Assembly: GCA_035705295.1 (NCBI GenBank)
Contig: DASSWG010000022.1
Coordinates: forward strand, 1 to 43,346
Source of the DNA: DASSWG01 sp035705295
GTDB taxonomy: Bacteria > Bacteroidota > Bacteroidia > Flavobacteriales > Flavobacteriaceae
Direction: 5' to 3'
DNA: 43,346 nt
Below, in pieces: positions 15,561-22,630 of the stretch. The number at the start of each line of letters is the position of its first letter. Position 1 is the stretch's first letter. The notes under the pieces are model-generated. The model saw nothing but the letters and a program-made list of their open reading frames with translations. It ran no database searches and was not told where the DNA came from. The position numbers and the translations under genes were made by a program.

Positions 15561-15573
15561 TGACAGGATGTCA
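15561..15573. promoter_or_regulatory. Inverted repeat upstream of dnaK, candidate heat-shock element
   Basis: TGACA-gga-TGTCA is a perfect 5-bp dyad with a 3-nt spacer, 74 bp before the dnaK ATG. On the dnaK strand it is followed by TTGGCACAAAGATTGACA, which may hold the promoter. No CIRCE element is present. The link to heat-shock control is inference. Confidence 0.4.
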
Positions 15574-15622
15574 TTTTATGATGTGTGCCATGTTTTTCGA
15601 AGAAGGGCCTTTGTGTCGTTTT

Positions 15623-16891
15623 TCATAAAGATTTCACGGTCAATAATTCTTTCCATTGGGTGGTGTAGCGTGGACTGCGTTCTTTTTTGATGAGTTCCCA
15701 TTCACTTTTCCGCGTTCCAGTCATAGCTGTTGCCACGGTGGATTTTCCATATTTGGCATTGATCGCATCCATGGTTTGCATCAATGCTTTTCTGCCAGTG
15801 GGCAATTGGGTGAACAAATTTCCTTGAACAGTGTTCTGCGGAACAATACCGCTTAGGTTCACGCCCACTTTTTTATAGCGATAACCCGGTTTGTAAATGC
15901 TTTTCAATATTTTCCGGGCTTCGGAAACCAAAAGCAAGGTATCGTTGGTGGGAACGGGCAAAGTGAGGTTGCGACTGTTGGTGTATTGTTTGTCCACCTT
16001 GCTGTGGTAATTGGTGGTGAGAAACACCTGTAGGTGCGTGGCGCATGAAGTTTGTGCCCGCAACAGTTCGCTTACTTCTGCAATATAATAAGCACAAGCC
16101 TCCTCGATTAATTCGAGGCTTTCCAGTTTTTTTCCAAATGATTTCGCCGTTCCTATTCCTTTCTTGGGTGGGGCCAGCACTTGTAGCTCCAAACATGGCA
16201 ATCCCCGAAGTTCGCGCCATATTTGTTCGCCCTTGACCGTCATTTCTTTTCGAACCCAGGCCAATGGAAGTTTGGTGAAATCATGGGCAGTGACAATTCC
16301 AATTTTTTCCAAGCGTGCGGCGTGTTTTCGACCAATGCCCCAAACGTCTTTTATGTTGGCCCATCGGAGAAGTTTGTTTCGTTTTTCATCGGAATCTATC
16401 ACGACCACGTGTTTGTTCGCGGCCACTTTTTTTGCCATTTTATTGGCCAGTTTTGCCAATACTTTGGTGGGGCCGATTCCAACTCCTACCGGCAAACCGG
16501 TGGCATTGAATATTTTGGTTTTGATTTGATGCCCATAATTGTGCAAAGAATCGATTTCCATTCCCGAAAAATCGAGAAACGATTCATCGATGCTGTACAC
16601 CTCGACTTTTTCTGCAAAAGTTTTTAAAATATTGACCACCCGTTGCGACATTTCGCCATATAGAGTATAATTGGAGGAAAAGAAAACCACCTTGTTTTTT
16701 TCCAATTGGTCTTTTATTTTAAAAACCGGTTCAAACATTGGAATGTGTGCCAAATTTTTCGCCTCTTGATTGGCGGCAATCACGCAACCGTCGTTATTGC
16801 TCAGTACCACGACAGGTTTCCCACGCAGATCGGGCCGGAACACTTGTTCACAAGAAGCATAAAAGCTGTTGCAGTCGATCAAAGCAATCAT
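15623..16891 (-). CDS. umuC: Y-family DNA polymerase, UmuC type
   Basis: Translesion DNA polymerase, catalytic subunit of Pol V. The product from the ATG at 16891 has 422 residues, starting MIALIDCNSFYASCEQVF with the first catalytic Asp. NNDGCVIAAN and YSIDESFLDF (catalytic DE) follow, then a helix-hairpin-helix stretch DVWGIGRKHAARLEKIGI and the UmuC-type C-terminal domain. A longer in-frame start at 17002 runs back into umuD and is rejected. The ATG overlaps the umuD stop by 4 bp (ATGA), the usual umuDC coupling. All polymerase motifs look intact, in contrast to the altered UmuD partner. Confidence 0.95.
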   Translation of the reverse strand: MIALIDCNSFYASCEQVFRPDLRGKPVVVLSNNDGCVIAANQEAKNLAHIPMFEPVFKIKDQLEKNKVVFFSSNYTLYGEMSQRVVNILKTFAEKVEVYSIDESFLDFSGMEIDSLHNYGHQIKTKIFNATGLPVGVGIGPTKVLAKLANKMAKKVAANKHVVVIDSDEKRNKLLRWANIKDVWGIGRKHAARLEKIGIVTAHDFTKLPLAWVRKEMTVKGEQIWRELRGLPCLELQVLAPPKKGIGTAKSFGKKLESLELIEEACAYYIAEVSELLRAQTSCATHLQVFLTTNYHSKVDKQYTNSRNLTLPVPTNDTLLLVSEARKILKSIYKPGYRYKKVGVNLSGIVPQNTVQGNLFTQLPTGRKALMQTMDAINAKYGKSTVATAMTGTRKSEWELIKKERSPRYTTQWKELLTVKSL

Positions 16892-17256
16892 TGCGCCCGA
16901 TGGATTATATAAGTGATCACGCCCCAATGCATTTGGTCTTCGAACATGGTTTTGTTGGAAAAACGAACAATCGAAAACTCGCCTTTTTCCGCAACCAAAC
17001 ACAAGCGCCCATCAATAGGGTGCAATGACCGGTCGACCAACAGCACGTCTTTGTCCAAAATATTGAATTTTTGATGCCCGTTTCCTTCCACTCGGATAAA
17101 ATAAGTGGCATCTTGGTCGCCCATCAATTCTTTGTGCAGATCGATGGGTTGTTCGTAGTAATGGGTTGCCGCGCTTGTAAACCCGGTTTGTTTTGAAACC
17201 TCGGGTCGGGAACGGTCTTTTGTTCGTTGCAATTTTCCAAAATTGATTGTTTCCAT
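16888..17256 (-). CDS. umuD: UmuD-like protein lacking both catalytic residues
   Basis: Homologue of the Pol V accessory subunit, normally activated by RecA-stimulated self-cleavage. The 122-residue protein aligns without gaps to E. coli UmuD (recalled from memory) from residue 24 to 99: TGFTSAATHYYEQPIDL at the cleavage region, then ATYFIRVEG and VLLVDRSL. The catalytic serine of GDSM is replaced (GNGH, residues 58-61, Gly at 60). The catalytic lysine of FTVKKL is also replaced (FSIVRF, Val at 97). The C-terminus is about 17 residues shorter, ending MHWGVITYIIHRAQ. Self-cleavage therefore looks impossible by the usual mechanism. Coupling to umuC is kept, and two operator-like dyads lie upstream. 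Confidence 0.88.
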   Translation of the reverse strand: METINFGKLQRTKDRSRPEVSKQTGFTSAATHYYEQPIDLHKELMGDQDATYFIRVEGNGHQKFNILDKDVLLVDRSLHPIDGRLCLVAEKGEFSIVRFSNKTMFEDQMHWGVITYIIHRAQ

Positions 17257-17260
17257 TGTT

Positions 17261-17303
17261 CAAAAATACGGAATGTTTCCTATCTAAAAAAAGGAAATAT
17301 TCC
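17261..17303 (-). promoter_or_regulatory. umuDC promoter with two GGAA-N3-TTCC operators
   Basis: TATTTTTG on the minus strand (17261-17268) matches the -7 consensus, only 5 bp before the ATG, so the mRNA may be nearly leaderless. GGAATGTTTCC (17270-17280) falls between the -7 and the presumed -33. GGAAATATTCC (17293-17303) lies upstream. Their centres are 23 bp apart, about two helical turns, which suits a dimeric repressor. They are not the E. coli or Bacillus SOS box. Confidence 0.6.
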
Positions 17304-17414
17304 TATTTTGATTTGATAATTTTTGAGTTTAAAAATTAAAAAAAGAGGAGCGGTTTGAAATGGTGGTTTCTATCGAAGTTGGTTTGTTCGATTCGTTGAC
17401 GCTTTCGCAAAAAA

Positions 17415-17440
17415 GAAAAAACCGACACTTTCGTGCCGGT
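17415..17440 (-). terminator. Terminator of the tRNA-Pro gene
   Basis: On the minus strand, ACCGGCAC-GAAA-GTGTCGGT forms an 8-bp stem (one G-U pair) closed by a GAAA loop and followed by six U residues. It lies 11 bp after the tRNA 3' end. The stretch 17304-17414 between it and the umuD operators shows no gene or other signal. Confidence 0.8.
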
Positions 17441-17450
17441 TTTATTTTGT

Positions 17451-17524
17451 CGGGATGAGAGGATTCGAACCTCCGATCTCGCGCCCCCCAGACGCGCACT
17501 TTAACCGGACTAAGCTACATCCCG
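17451..17524 (-). tRNA. tRNA-Pro (anticodon GGG)
   Basis: 74-nt cloverleaf on the minus strand. The acceptor stem CGGGATG pairs with CATCCCG. The anticodon stem CGCGT/GCGCG encloses the loop CTGGGGG, giving GGG, which reads CCC/CCU. The T arm carries GGTTCGAATCC. CCA is not encoded (ACA follows), so it must be added after trimming. It is preceded by a period-7 array and a GC-rich palindrome. Confidence 0.95.
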
Positions 17525-17531
17525 AATGTTT

Positions 17532-17577
17532 AAATTTCAAATTTCAAGTGCCAAACCCACCTGCCGGACGGGCAGGT
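17532..17577. repeat. Period-7 array plus GC-rich palindrome upstream of tRNA-Pro
   Basis: AAATTTC, AAATTTC, AAGTGCC (17532-17552) sit 8 bp before the tRNA 5' end. The palindrome ACCTGCC-ggacg-GGCAGGT (17559-17577) follows. Both fall where the tRNA promoter should be. The remaining 160 bp to the exporter gene show no gene. Confidence 0.7.
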
Positions 17578-17736
17578 TCCAACAAAAAGGTAAAATCTGA
17601 AATTTTCAAGGTGCGAATATACAAAAACCTGATAAAAATTTCCCGCTATTGATGCAATAGATTTTCTTTTCATAAGTATAAGTTAAACCCATTCTTTCCG
17701 CTATAAAAATAGTGTTGAAAAACCGAAATTTGCACC

Positions 17737-18963
17737 ATGCATAAACAAGGGGAAACTTTAACGAAAAAGAAAGAAAAATTGATTCTTTTGGTGCTTGGTA
17801 TTCTGATTGCCCTAGGGCCTTTTTCCATCGATATGTACCTTCCCGGTTTTGAAAGTATTGCCAAAGAATTTAATACAAACAAAGCGGCCGTGGGGCTTTC
17901 ATTGACAAGTTTTTTTATTGGCCTCGGAATTGGCCAATTGATTTACGGGCCTTTGATGGATAAATATGGTCGGAAAAAGCCACTTTTCATTGGGTTGACG
18001 ATCTATATTCTCACCGCGATGAGTTGTTTTTACTCCCCGAGTTTGGACTGGTTGATTGCCTCCCGGTTTTTGATGGCTTTGGGTGCATCGGCGGGCATGG
18101 TGGCCTCCAAAGCAATTTTGAGGGATGTTTTTCCACCAAAAGAAGTGGCGAGGTCCATGTCGTTTTTAATGCTGATCGTTGGTGTGGCGCCAATTATCGC
18201 GCCCAGTATTGGGAGCATGGTCACGGCAAATTTCACTTGGCATTATATTTTTTTGGTGTTGGCCATTTTTGCGGCAATGATTTTTGCCAGCGTCTTCTTT
18301 TTTCTACCGGAAAGTGTTCAACCGGACAAAACGGTTCGCTTACGGTTAAAAAAAGTGGCCGCTAAATACCGGGGTATATTTGTGGACAAAGTTTTTTTCA
18401 CTTTTGCCCTGTCCAATAGTTTGACCGTGGGGGCGTTGTTCGCATATATCGCCCACGCCCCGGTTTTGTTCATGGACCTGTACGGCCTTTCTTATGTACA
18501 TTTTGGTTGGATATTCAGTATTAATGCGGGCGGGCTTATTTTGGGAAGCCAAGTGAACCGGTGGGTGTTGAAAGGGCATTCAACCTTTCGGGTTTCCATT
18601 TTCAACAGCGTTCTGTTGGTGATTTTGTCGGTGTTGTTGTTGTTGAGCAGTTACCTATATTCCAACTTCTATACCACGTTCACCCTGTTGTTTTTGATTT
18701 TGTTCTTGTTGGGGTTCCAAAACCCAAACACCACGGCTTTGTCACTTGATCCATTTGAAACAAGAGCGGCGAGGGCTTCCGCATTGATCGGGGGGCTGAA
18801 AATGAGCTTTGGGGCGTTGACTTCTTACTTTATCAGCGAATTTAGCTCGGTAAGTTTGTTGCCTTTGGCGGTGGTTTTGTTGGCTTGTTTTGTGTTGAGC
18901 TCCCTTTTGTTGTTCCGTTTTCAGAAAAAAGAAAAACGGGCGTTGATTTCAATTGGTCGGTAA
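17737..18963 (+). CDS. Bcr/CflA-type MFS drug exporter
   Basis: Proton-driven inner-membrane exporter of the DHA1 family. The 408-residue protein has about 12 membrane segments, the first at about residues 16-35 with the family signature GPFSIDMYLPGF. The cytoplasmic loop motif A (GPLMDKYGRKKPLFIG) lies near residues 70-85, and FLMALGASAGMVASKAIL is a typical motif in TM4. Length is normal. It stands alone, diverging from tRNA-Pro and converging on the helical unknown at 19125. Substrates of this group include bicyclomycin, sulfonamides and some amino acids; none can be assigned here. Confidence 0.9.
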   Translation: MHKQGETLTKKKEKLILLVLGILIALGPFSIDMYLPGFESIAKEFNTNKAAVGLSLTSFFIGLGIGQLIYGPLMDKYGRKKPLFIGLTIYILTAMSCFYSPSLDWLIASRFLMALGASAGMVASKAILRDVFPPKEVARSMSFLMLIVGVAPIIAPSIGSMVTANFTWHYIFLVLAIFAAMIFASVFFFLPESVQPDKTVRLRLKKVAAKYRGIFVDKVFFTFALSNSLTVGALFAYIAHAPVLFMDLYGLSYVHFGWIFSINAGGLILGSQVNRWVLKGHSTFRVSIFNSVLLVILSVLLLLSSYLYSNFYTTFTLLFLILFLLGFQNPNTTALSLDPFETRAARASALIGGLKMSFGALTSYFISEFSSVSLLPLAVVLLACFVLSSLLLFRFQKKEKRALISIGR

Positions 18964-19004
18964 GTTTAAAAGTAAAGTATCTTCGGGCAAGGGTGCGGAT
19001 ATTG

Positions 19005-19032
19005 AAATTCCAAATTCCAAGTTCCAAATTCC
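19005..19032 (+). repeat. Period-7 array between convergent genes
   Basis: AAATTCC, AAATTCC, AAGTTCC, AAATTCC in tandem, in the 161-bp gap between the exporter stop and the end of the 19125 gene. It is the one array not on the 5' side of a gene. Confidence 0.8.
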
Positions 19033-19124
19033 AAAAGGCGGGACGACCAAGTTTCATAAAGAATCAAAAAAAAGGGCAAGGTTCGAGCAACCAAACTGCC
19101 AACTGCTATGTTGAACTCAAGGGA

Positions 19125-19643
19125 TTAATCCTCGTCAAATGGATTGTTGAAAGGAACATCCTCGTCCGGGTCTTTGTCGTCGTAGTTAATGCCGGGCGGA
19201 TTGAACAAGCCCCAACGATCGATGATGTAGTCCCACGGATCGAACGTTTTGACCCATTCGGCGAAAAGCACACGAAATTCATCGATTTCTTTTCGTAATA
19301 AATCCAGATATTCGATGTCTTTGAACCCATGCATTTGTATTCCGCGCGCGTCGGTGATCAGTTCGCGGGCTGCTTTTCGAATGATTGCGGCATTTTCCAT
19401 TTTCAAATCATACAAATCCGCCCCATAAGCCCCAGCGATTTTTGCAGGAATAATCATCGAGTTTTCCTGCATGAATTGAAGGTTGTGCTTCAGCATTTCG
19501 GCTTGGACCTCTTGTTCAAAATCAATATCGGTTTTTGAAACGCTTTCCACAATATGATCTACCAAGTTGGAAATTTCCATGGCTTTTTGATAAATCTGGG
19601 ATTTCTCAAAGGCGTCAAAATTTGGGGCATCTTCGTCTTTCAT
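19125..19643 (-). CDS. Conserved helical protein of unknown function
   Basis: A 172-residue soluble protein, predicted almost wholly helical (residues about 10-135), followed by an acidic Asp/Pro-rich tail (YDDKDPDEDVPFNNPFDED). The central stretch, with a helix of KAMEISNLVDHIVESV type and later NAAIIRKAARELITDARGI, is reminiscent of the four-helix-bundle (S23-like) proteins, but its ENSMIIPAKIAGA replaces the usual NIAEG motif, so the link is weak. There is no signal peptide. It has no operon partner: the exporter converges on it and the sugar dehydrogenase diverges from it. No function can be given. Confidence 0.7.
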   Translation of the reverse strand: MKDEDAPNFDAFEKSQIYQKAMEISNLVDHIVESVSKTDIDFEQEVQAEMLKHNLQFMQENSMIIPAKIAGAYGADLYDLKMENAAIIRKAARELITDARGIQMHGFKDIEYLDLLRKEIDEFRVLFAEWVKTFDPWDYIIDRWGLFNPPGINYDDKDPDEDVPFNNPFDED

Positions 19644-19755
19644 CCTATTTTTCTTAAATGATTCTATTCAACAACATTCCCACGAAAATAAAAAATTTCT
19701 TGAAACCAGGTATCTCCGAAGCAGATACATCGGGGATTTACAGATTTAAATCAAA

Positions 19756-19777
19756 ATGTAATATTGCAATATTACAT
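19756..19777. promoter_or_regulatory. 22-bp perfect palindrome, candidate operator
   Basis: Half-site ATGTAATATTG followed directly by its exact complement, with no spacer. It lies in the 213-bp divergent region between the 19643 gene and the sugar dehydrogenase, about 80 bp before the latter's ATG. There is no T-run, so it is not a terminator. A smaller dyad, GTATCT/AGATAC, lies at 19710-19728. Confidence 0.6.
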
Positions 19778-19812
19778 ATTTAACACCAAAGCAAAATTAA
19801 AAAACCACAACC

Positions 19813-19840
19813 TTGATATCCAAACAAATTTGTACTTTTA
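19813..19840 (+). promoter_or_regulatory. Weak promoter candidate of the sugar dehydrogenase
   Basis: TTG (19813-19815), 17 bp, then TACTTTTA (19833-19840), a 7 of 8 match to TAnnTTTG. It lies 36 bp downstream of the palindrome, so a factor bound there could act from upstream. Confidence 0.35.
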
Positions 19841-19856
19841 AAAAAAATGTTTCGCA

Positions 19857-20987
19857 ATGAAAACAATTCAATTGTACACAATATCCTTGCTTTTTATGGT
19901 TTCCGCTTGCGGGCAACAAAAACGAAACAAAGAAAGTTTGGATGAAAAAACGCTTGCTTTTGAATACGAACTGATTGTGCCCGATGTAAACGTGCCATGG
20001 GGAATGGTTTTTTTGCCCGATGGAAGTATGCTCATCACCGAACGCAGTGGCGAATTGATCCATTTCAATCCCGAAGCTTCGGGAGGCAATAAAACCAAAA
20101 TCGAAAACTTGCCCGAAATATATGTCCGTGGCCAAGGCGGATTGATGGACATTGAACTGCACCCAAATTATAAAAAAAACGGTTGGATTTACCTAACCTA
20201 CGCATCGGAAGCCGGCGAAGGGGAAGGCGGCAACACTGCATTGATGCGCGCAAAATTGAAAAATGGAAGTTTGGTGCAAAAAGAAATCTTGTACAAGGCG
20301 GAGCCCAATTCCACCAGCGGCAGACATTTTGGAAGCCGGATCGAGTTCGATGATAAAGGATACCTCTTTTTCACGATTGGTGGCCGTGGAAAAAGGGAAT
20401 TGAACCCGCAGGACATTACGCGCGATGGCGGCAAAACCTATCGCTTGAACGACGACGGAAGTATTCCGCAGGACAACCCGTTCGTGGATGAACCCAACGC
20501 CAAAAAAGCCATTTTTGCTTATGGCCAACGCAACCAGCAGGGAATGGCAATGCATCCGGAAACGGGTGAAATTTGGATCCACGAACACGGACCGATGGGC
20601 GGCGATGAGATCAACATCATCAAAAAAGGCGGAAATTACGGCTGGCCGATCATTACCTACGGGCAAAACTATAGTGGTACGGAAATCGACTATCCCGGAG
20701 CTGAACCGGAAATGATCGAACCCATTCACTATTGGGTGCCATCCATCGCGCCAAGCGGAATGGTTTTCGTCACTTCGGAAAAATATCCGCACCTGCAAGG
20801 AAATTTATTGGTCGGCTCTCTGAAATTCCAATATTTGGAACACGATGTGCTCGAAAATGGAAAAGTGGTGAAACGCGAAAAATTGTTGGAAGACATTGGC
20901 CGCGTTCGGAGTATTGTTCAAGGCCCCGACGGGTTCATTTATATCGGCGTGGAAAGTTTGGGCGTGGTGCGCTTGGTAAAAAAGTGA
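19857..20987 (+). CDS. PQQ-dependent sugar dehydrogenase lipoprotein (Glu/sorbosone DH family)
   Basis: Six-bladed beta-propeller oxidoreductase related to soluble aldose/glucose dehydrogenases. The 376-residue protein is a lipoprotein: hydrophobic leader and lipobox MVSAC with Cys18. Propeller motifs follow in order: PWGMVFLPDGSMLITERSG, HPNYKKNGWIYLTYA, GSRIEFDDKGYLFFTIGGRG, YRLNDDGSIPQDNPF, AYGQRNQQGMAMHP, and EHGPMGGDEINIIKKGGNYG with the calcium/PQQ site region. It would oxidise sugars in the periplasm or at the surface and pass electrons on. The next gene, a lipoprotein cytochrome c 96 bp downstream, is a natural acceptor. Whether PQQ is made or imported cannot be seen. Confidence 0.9.
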   Translation: MKTIQLYTISLLFMVSACGQQKRNKESLDEKTLAFEYELIVPDVNVPWGMVFLPDGSMLITERSGELIHFNPEASGGNKTKIENLPEIYVRGQGGLMDIELHPNYKKNGWIYLTYASEAGEGEGGNTALMRAKLKNGSLVQKEILYKAEPNSTSGRHFGSRIEFDDKGYLFFTIGGRGKRELNPQDITRDGGKTYRLNDDGSIPQDNPFVDEPNAKKAIFAYGQRNQQGMAMHPETGEIWIHEHGPMGGDEINIIKKGGNYGWPIITYGQNYSGTEIDYPGAEPEMIEPIHYWVPSIAPSGMVFVTSEKYPHLQGNLLVGSLKFQYLEHDVLENGKVVKREKLLEDIGRVRSIVQGPDGFIYIGVESLGVVRLVKK

Positions 20988-21083
20988 TTGGTTTTTATGG
21001 TAAATTTCCATCGAATTTTTGTAGATTTATTGCGAAAAACCAACCTCGGTTTGTGATTTTCAAAACCTTAAATTTTAACTTTC

Positions 21084-21524
21084 ATGCGCATTTTTCTTTT
21101 TTCGTTCCTATTGGTGTTTTTCCTTTCTTCCTGTAAAAATTCCTCCGAAAAACAAAAGGAAAACTATGTGATTTCAGCTGGAAATCCTTCCGAAAACCCT
21201 CAACAAAAAAATCCGGGGAAAGCGGTTTACACCAATTTTTGCATGCAGTGCCATTTGGCGAACGGGCAAGGCGTTCCGAACATTTATCCGGCACTTGCCG
21301 GTTCCGATTGGCTTTCCGAAAAACGCACCAAAAGCATTCACGCTGTGAAATATGGCTTAAGTGGTGAAATCAAAGTCAATGGAAAAACCTATGACAACGT
21401 GATGTTGCCTTTGGGATTGACCGATCAAGAAATTGCCGAGGTGATGAACTACGTGATGACCTCGTGGGGAAACACCCAAGAAAAACCAGTGACCGAAGAA
21501 GAAGTTTCGGCCATAAAAGAGTAA
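21084..21524 (+). CDS. Lipoprotein c-type cytochrome
   Basis: A 146-residue class I cytochrome c. The leader ends in a lipobox (FLSSC, Cys17), so it should be anchored in a membrane facing the periplasm. Haem is bound by C53-M-Q-C56-H57, and the sixth ligand is probably M107 in NVMLPLG. YPALAGSDWL and LTDQEIAEVMNYVMTSWGN are standard for this family. It lies 96 bp after the sugar dehydrogenase on the same strand, so it may carry electrons from that enzyme to the respiratory chain. Confidence 0.92.
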   Translation: MRIFLFSFLLVFFLSSCKNSSEKQKENYVISAGNPSENPQQKNPGKAVYTNFCMQCHLANGQGVPNIYPALAGSDWLSEKRTKSIHAVKYGLSGEIKVNGKTYDNVMLPLGLTDQEIAEVMNYVMTSWGNTQEKPVTEEEVSAIKE

Positions 21525-21583
21525 ATTTGACATTGAGAATATCGGAGCGAACGCTTTCCTCCACCTAATTCATAATTCACATA

Positions 21584-22189
21584 ATGAAAATCATCGGAAT
21601 CGCCGGCGGCACCGGAAGTGGAAAAACCACGGTCGTCAATCAAATTTTGAACGAACTGCAACACGAGGTCGATGTCATCTATCAAGATTCCTATTATAAA
21701 GACACGTCGCACCTGACCTATGAAGAACGGGTAAAAATAAATTTCGACCATCCACAATCCATTGATTTTGATTTGTTGGTTCTGCATTTGAAAGAATTGA
21801 AAAAAGGAAAATCCATTGAACAACCGGTATATTCTTTCAAAGAACACAACCGCACGAAAAAAACCATCACCATCCAACCGCGAAAAGTATTGCTCGTGGA
21901 GGGCATTTTGGTATTGGCAAACCCGGAACTTCGAGAAATGTTCGACATCAAAATTTTCGTGCACACCGACAATGACGAACGTCTCATCCGCCGGTTAAAA
22001 CGCGACATCCACGAACGCGGCCGCGATATGGACGAAGTGCTGGACCGCTACCAAACCACGCTGAAACCCATGCACCAACAATTCATTGAACCCACGAAAG
22101 AATTTGCGGACATCATCATTCCATACAACCGATACAACGAAGTCGGCGTCAGTGTGGTACAAACCATTATCAAAGATTGTATGGGGTGA
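21584..22189 (+). CDS. udk: Uridine kinase
   Basis: Phosphorylates uridine and cytidine in pyrimidine salvage. The 201-residue product has the P-loop GGTGSGKTT (8-16), the YQDSYYKD stretch near residues 35-42, INFDHPQSIDFDLL, LVEGILVL near 105, and the lid RLIRRLKRDIHERGRD. Length is normal. It starts 59 bp after the cytochrome c stop. A hairpin-forming dispersed repeat separates it from ftsB. Confidence 0.95.
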   Translation: MKIIGIAGGTGSGKTTVVNQILNELQHEVDVIYQDSYYKDTSHLTYEERVKINFDHPQSIDFDLLVLHLKELKKGKSIEQPVYSFKEHNRTKKTITIQPRKVLLVEGILVLANPELREMFDIKIFVHTDNDERLIRRLKRDIHERGRDMDEVLDRYQTTLKPMHQQFIEPTKEFADIIIPYNRYNEVGVSVVQTIIKDCMG

Positions 22190-22208
22190 AAAAACTTCTC
22201 TGAAATAG

Positions 22209-22262
22209 TCACTTCGAGTGAATTCAAGATGCGGTAGCAGCTTGAATTTGTATCGAGAAGCA
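22209..22262. repeat. Hairpin-forming dispersed repeat between udk and ftsB
   Basis: CACTTCGAGTGAATTCAAG is followed, after 12 nt, by CTTGAATTTGTATCGAGAAG, giving imperfect arms (GAATTCAAG/CTTGAATT and CTTCGA/TCGAGAAG). I recall this CTTCGAGTG...TATCGAGAAG pattern as widespread between genes in flavobacterial genomes. Only one copy is in the window, so membership is recalled, not shown. Confidence 0.55.
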
Positions 22263-22297
22263 GTAACTTTTATCCCGATAATTCGTAGTTTCGCAAC

Positions 22298-22630
22298 ATG
22301 GGTTTCCAACAACTTCGCAATAAAAAATGGTTCAAAACCATCAGCAACAAATATGTGTTTATTTTGTTGCTTTTCGTGGTTTGGATGTTGTTTTTGGACA
22401 GCAATTCATGGCTGGTGCACCACGAATTGGACCAACACATCAATGAGTTGGAAGAGAACAAAGCCTATTACCGCAAACAAATCCAAAAAGACACCGCCAT
22501 CATCAACAGTTTGAACGACCCCGATGAACTTGAAAAGTTTGCGCGCGAAAAATATTTTATGAAACGCGAAAACGAAGAAATTTATATCATTGAATATGCC
22601 GACAGCTTAAAAAGCAAAGAAAATGAGTGA
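22298..22630 (+). CDS. FtsB/DivIC-type septum formation initiator
   Basis: A 110-residue bitopic membrane protein of the FtsB/DivIC family, part of the division complex that activates septal peptidoglycan synthesis. It has a short cytoplasmic start, a membrane segment at about residues 20-37 (YVFILLLFVVWMLFLDS), and then a coiled coil of about residues 45-75 (HINELEENKAYYRKQI). The typical C-terminal motif follows (NDPDELEKFAREKYFMKRENEEIYII). It overlaps mutA by 8 bp, so it is translated together with the mutase, an arrangement I recall as common in Bacteroidota though the functions are unrelated. Confidence 0.9.
   Translation: MGFQQLRNKKWFKTISNKYVFILLLFVVWMLFLDSNSWLVHHELDQHINELEENKAYYRKQIQKDTAIINSLNDPDELEKFAREKYFMKRENEEIYIIEYADSLKSKENE

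Noticed and set aside
16892..17002. N-terminal extension of umuC from 17002
   Set aside because: It overlaps umuD coding sequence, and the conserved UmuC start MIALIDCNSFY is at 16891.
19710..19728. GTATCT/AGATAC dyad as a terminator
   Set aside because: There is no T-run, and it lies in a divergent region, where no transcript ends.
22209..22262. Hairpin between udk and ftsB as a riboswitch
   Set aside because: The sequence looks like a dispersed intergenic repeat and matches no riboswitch core I know.
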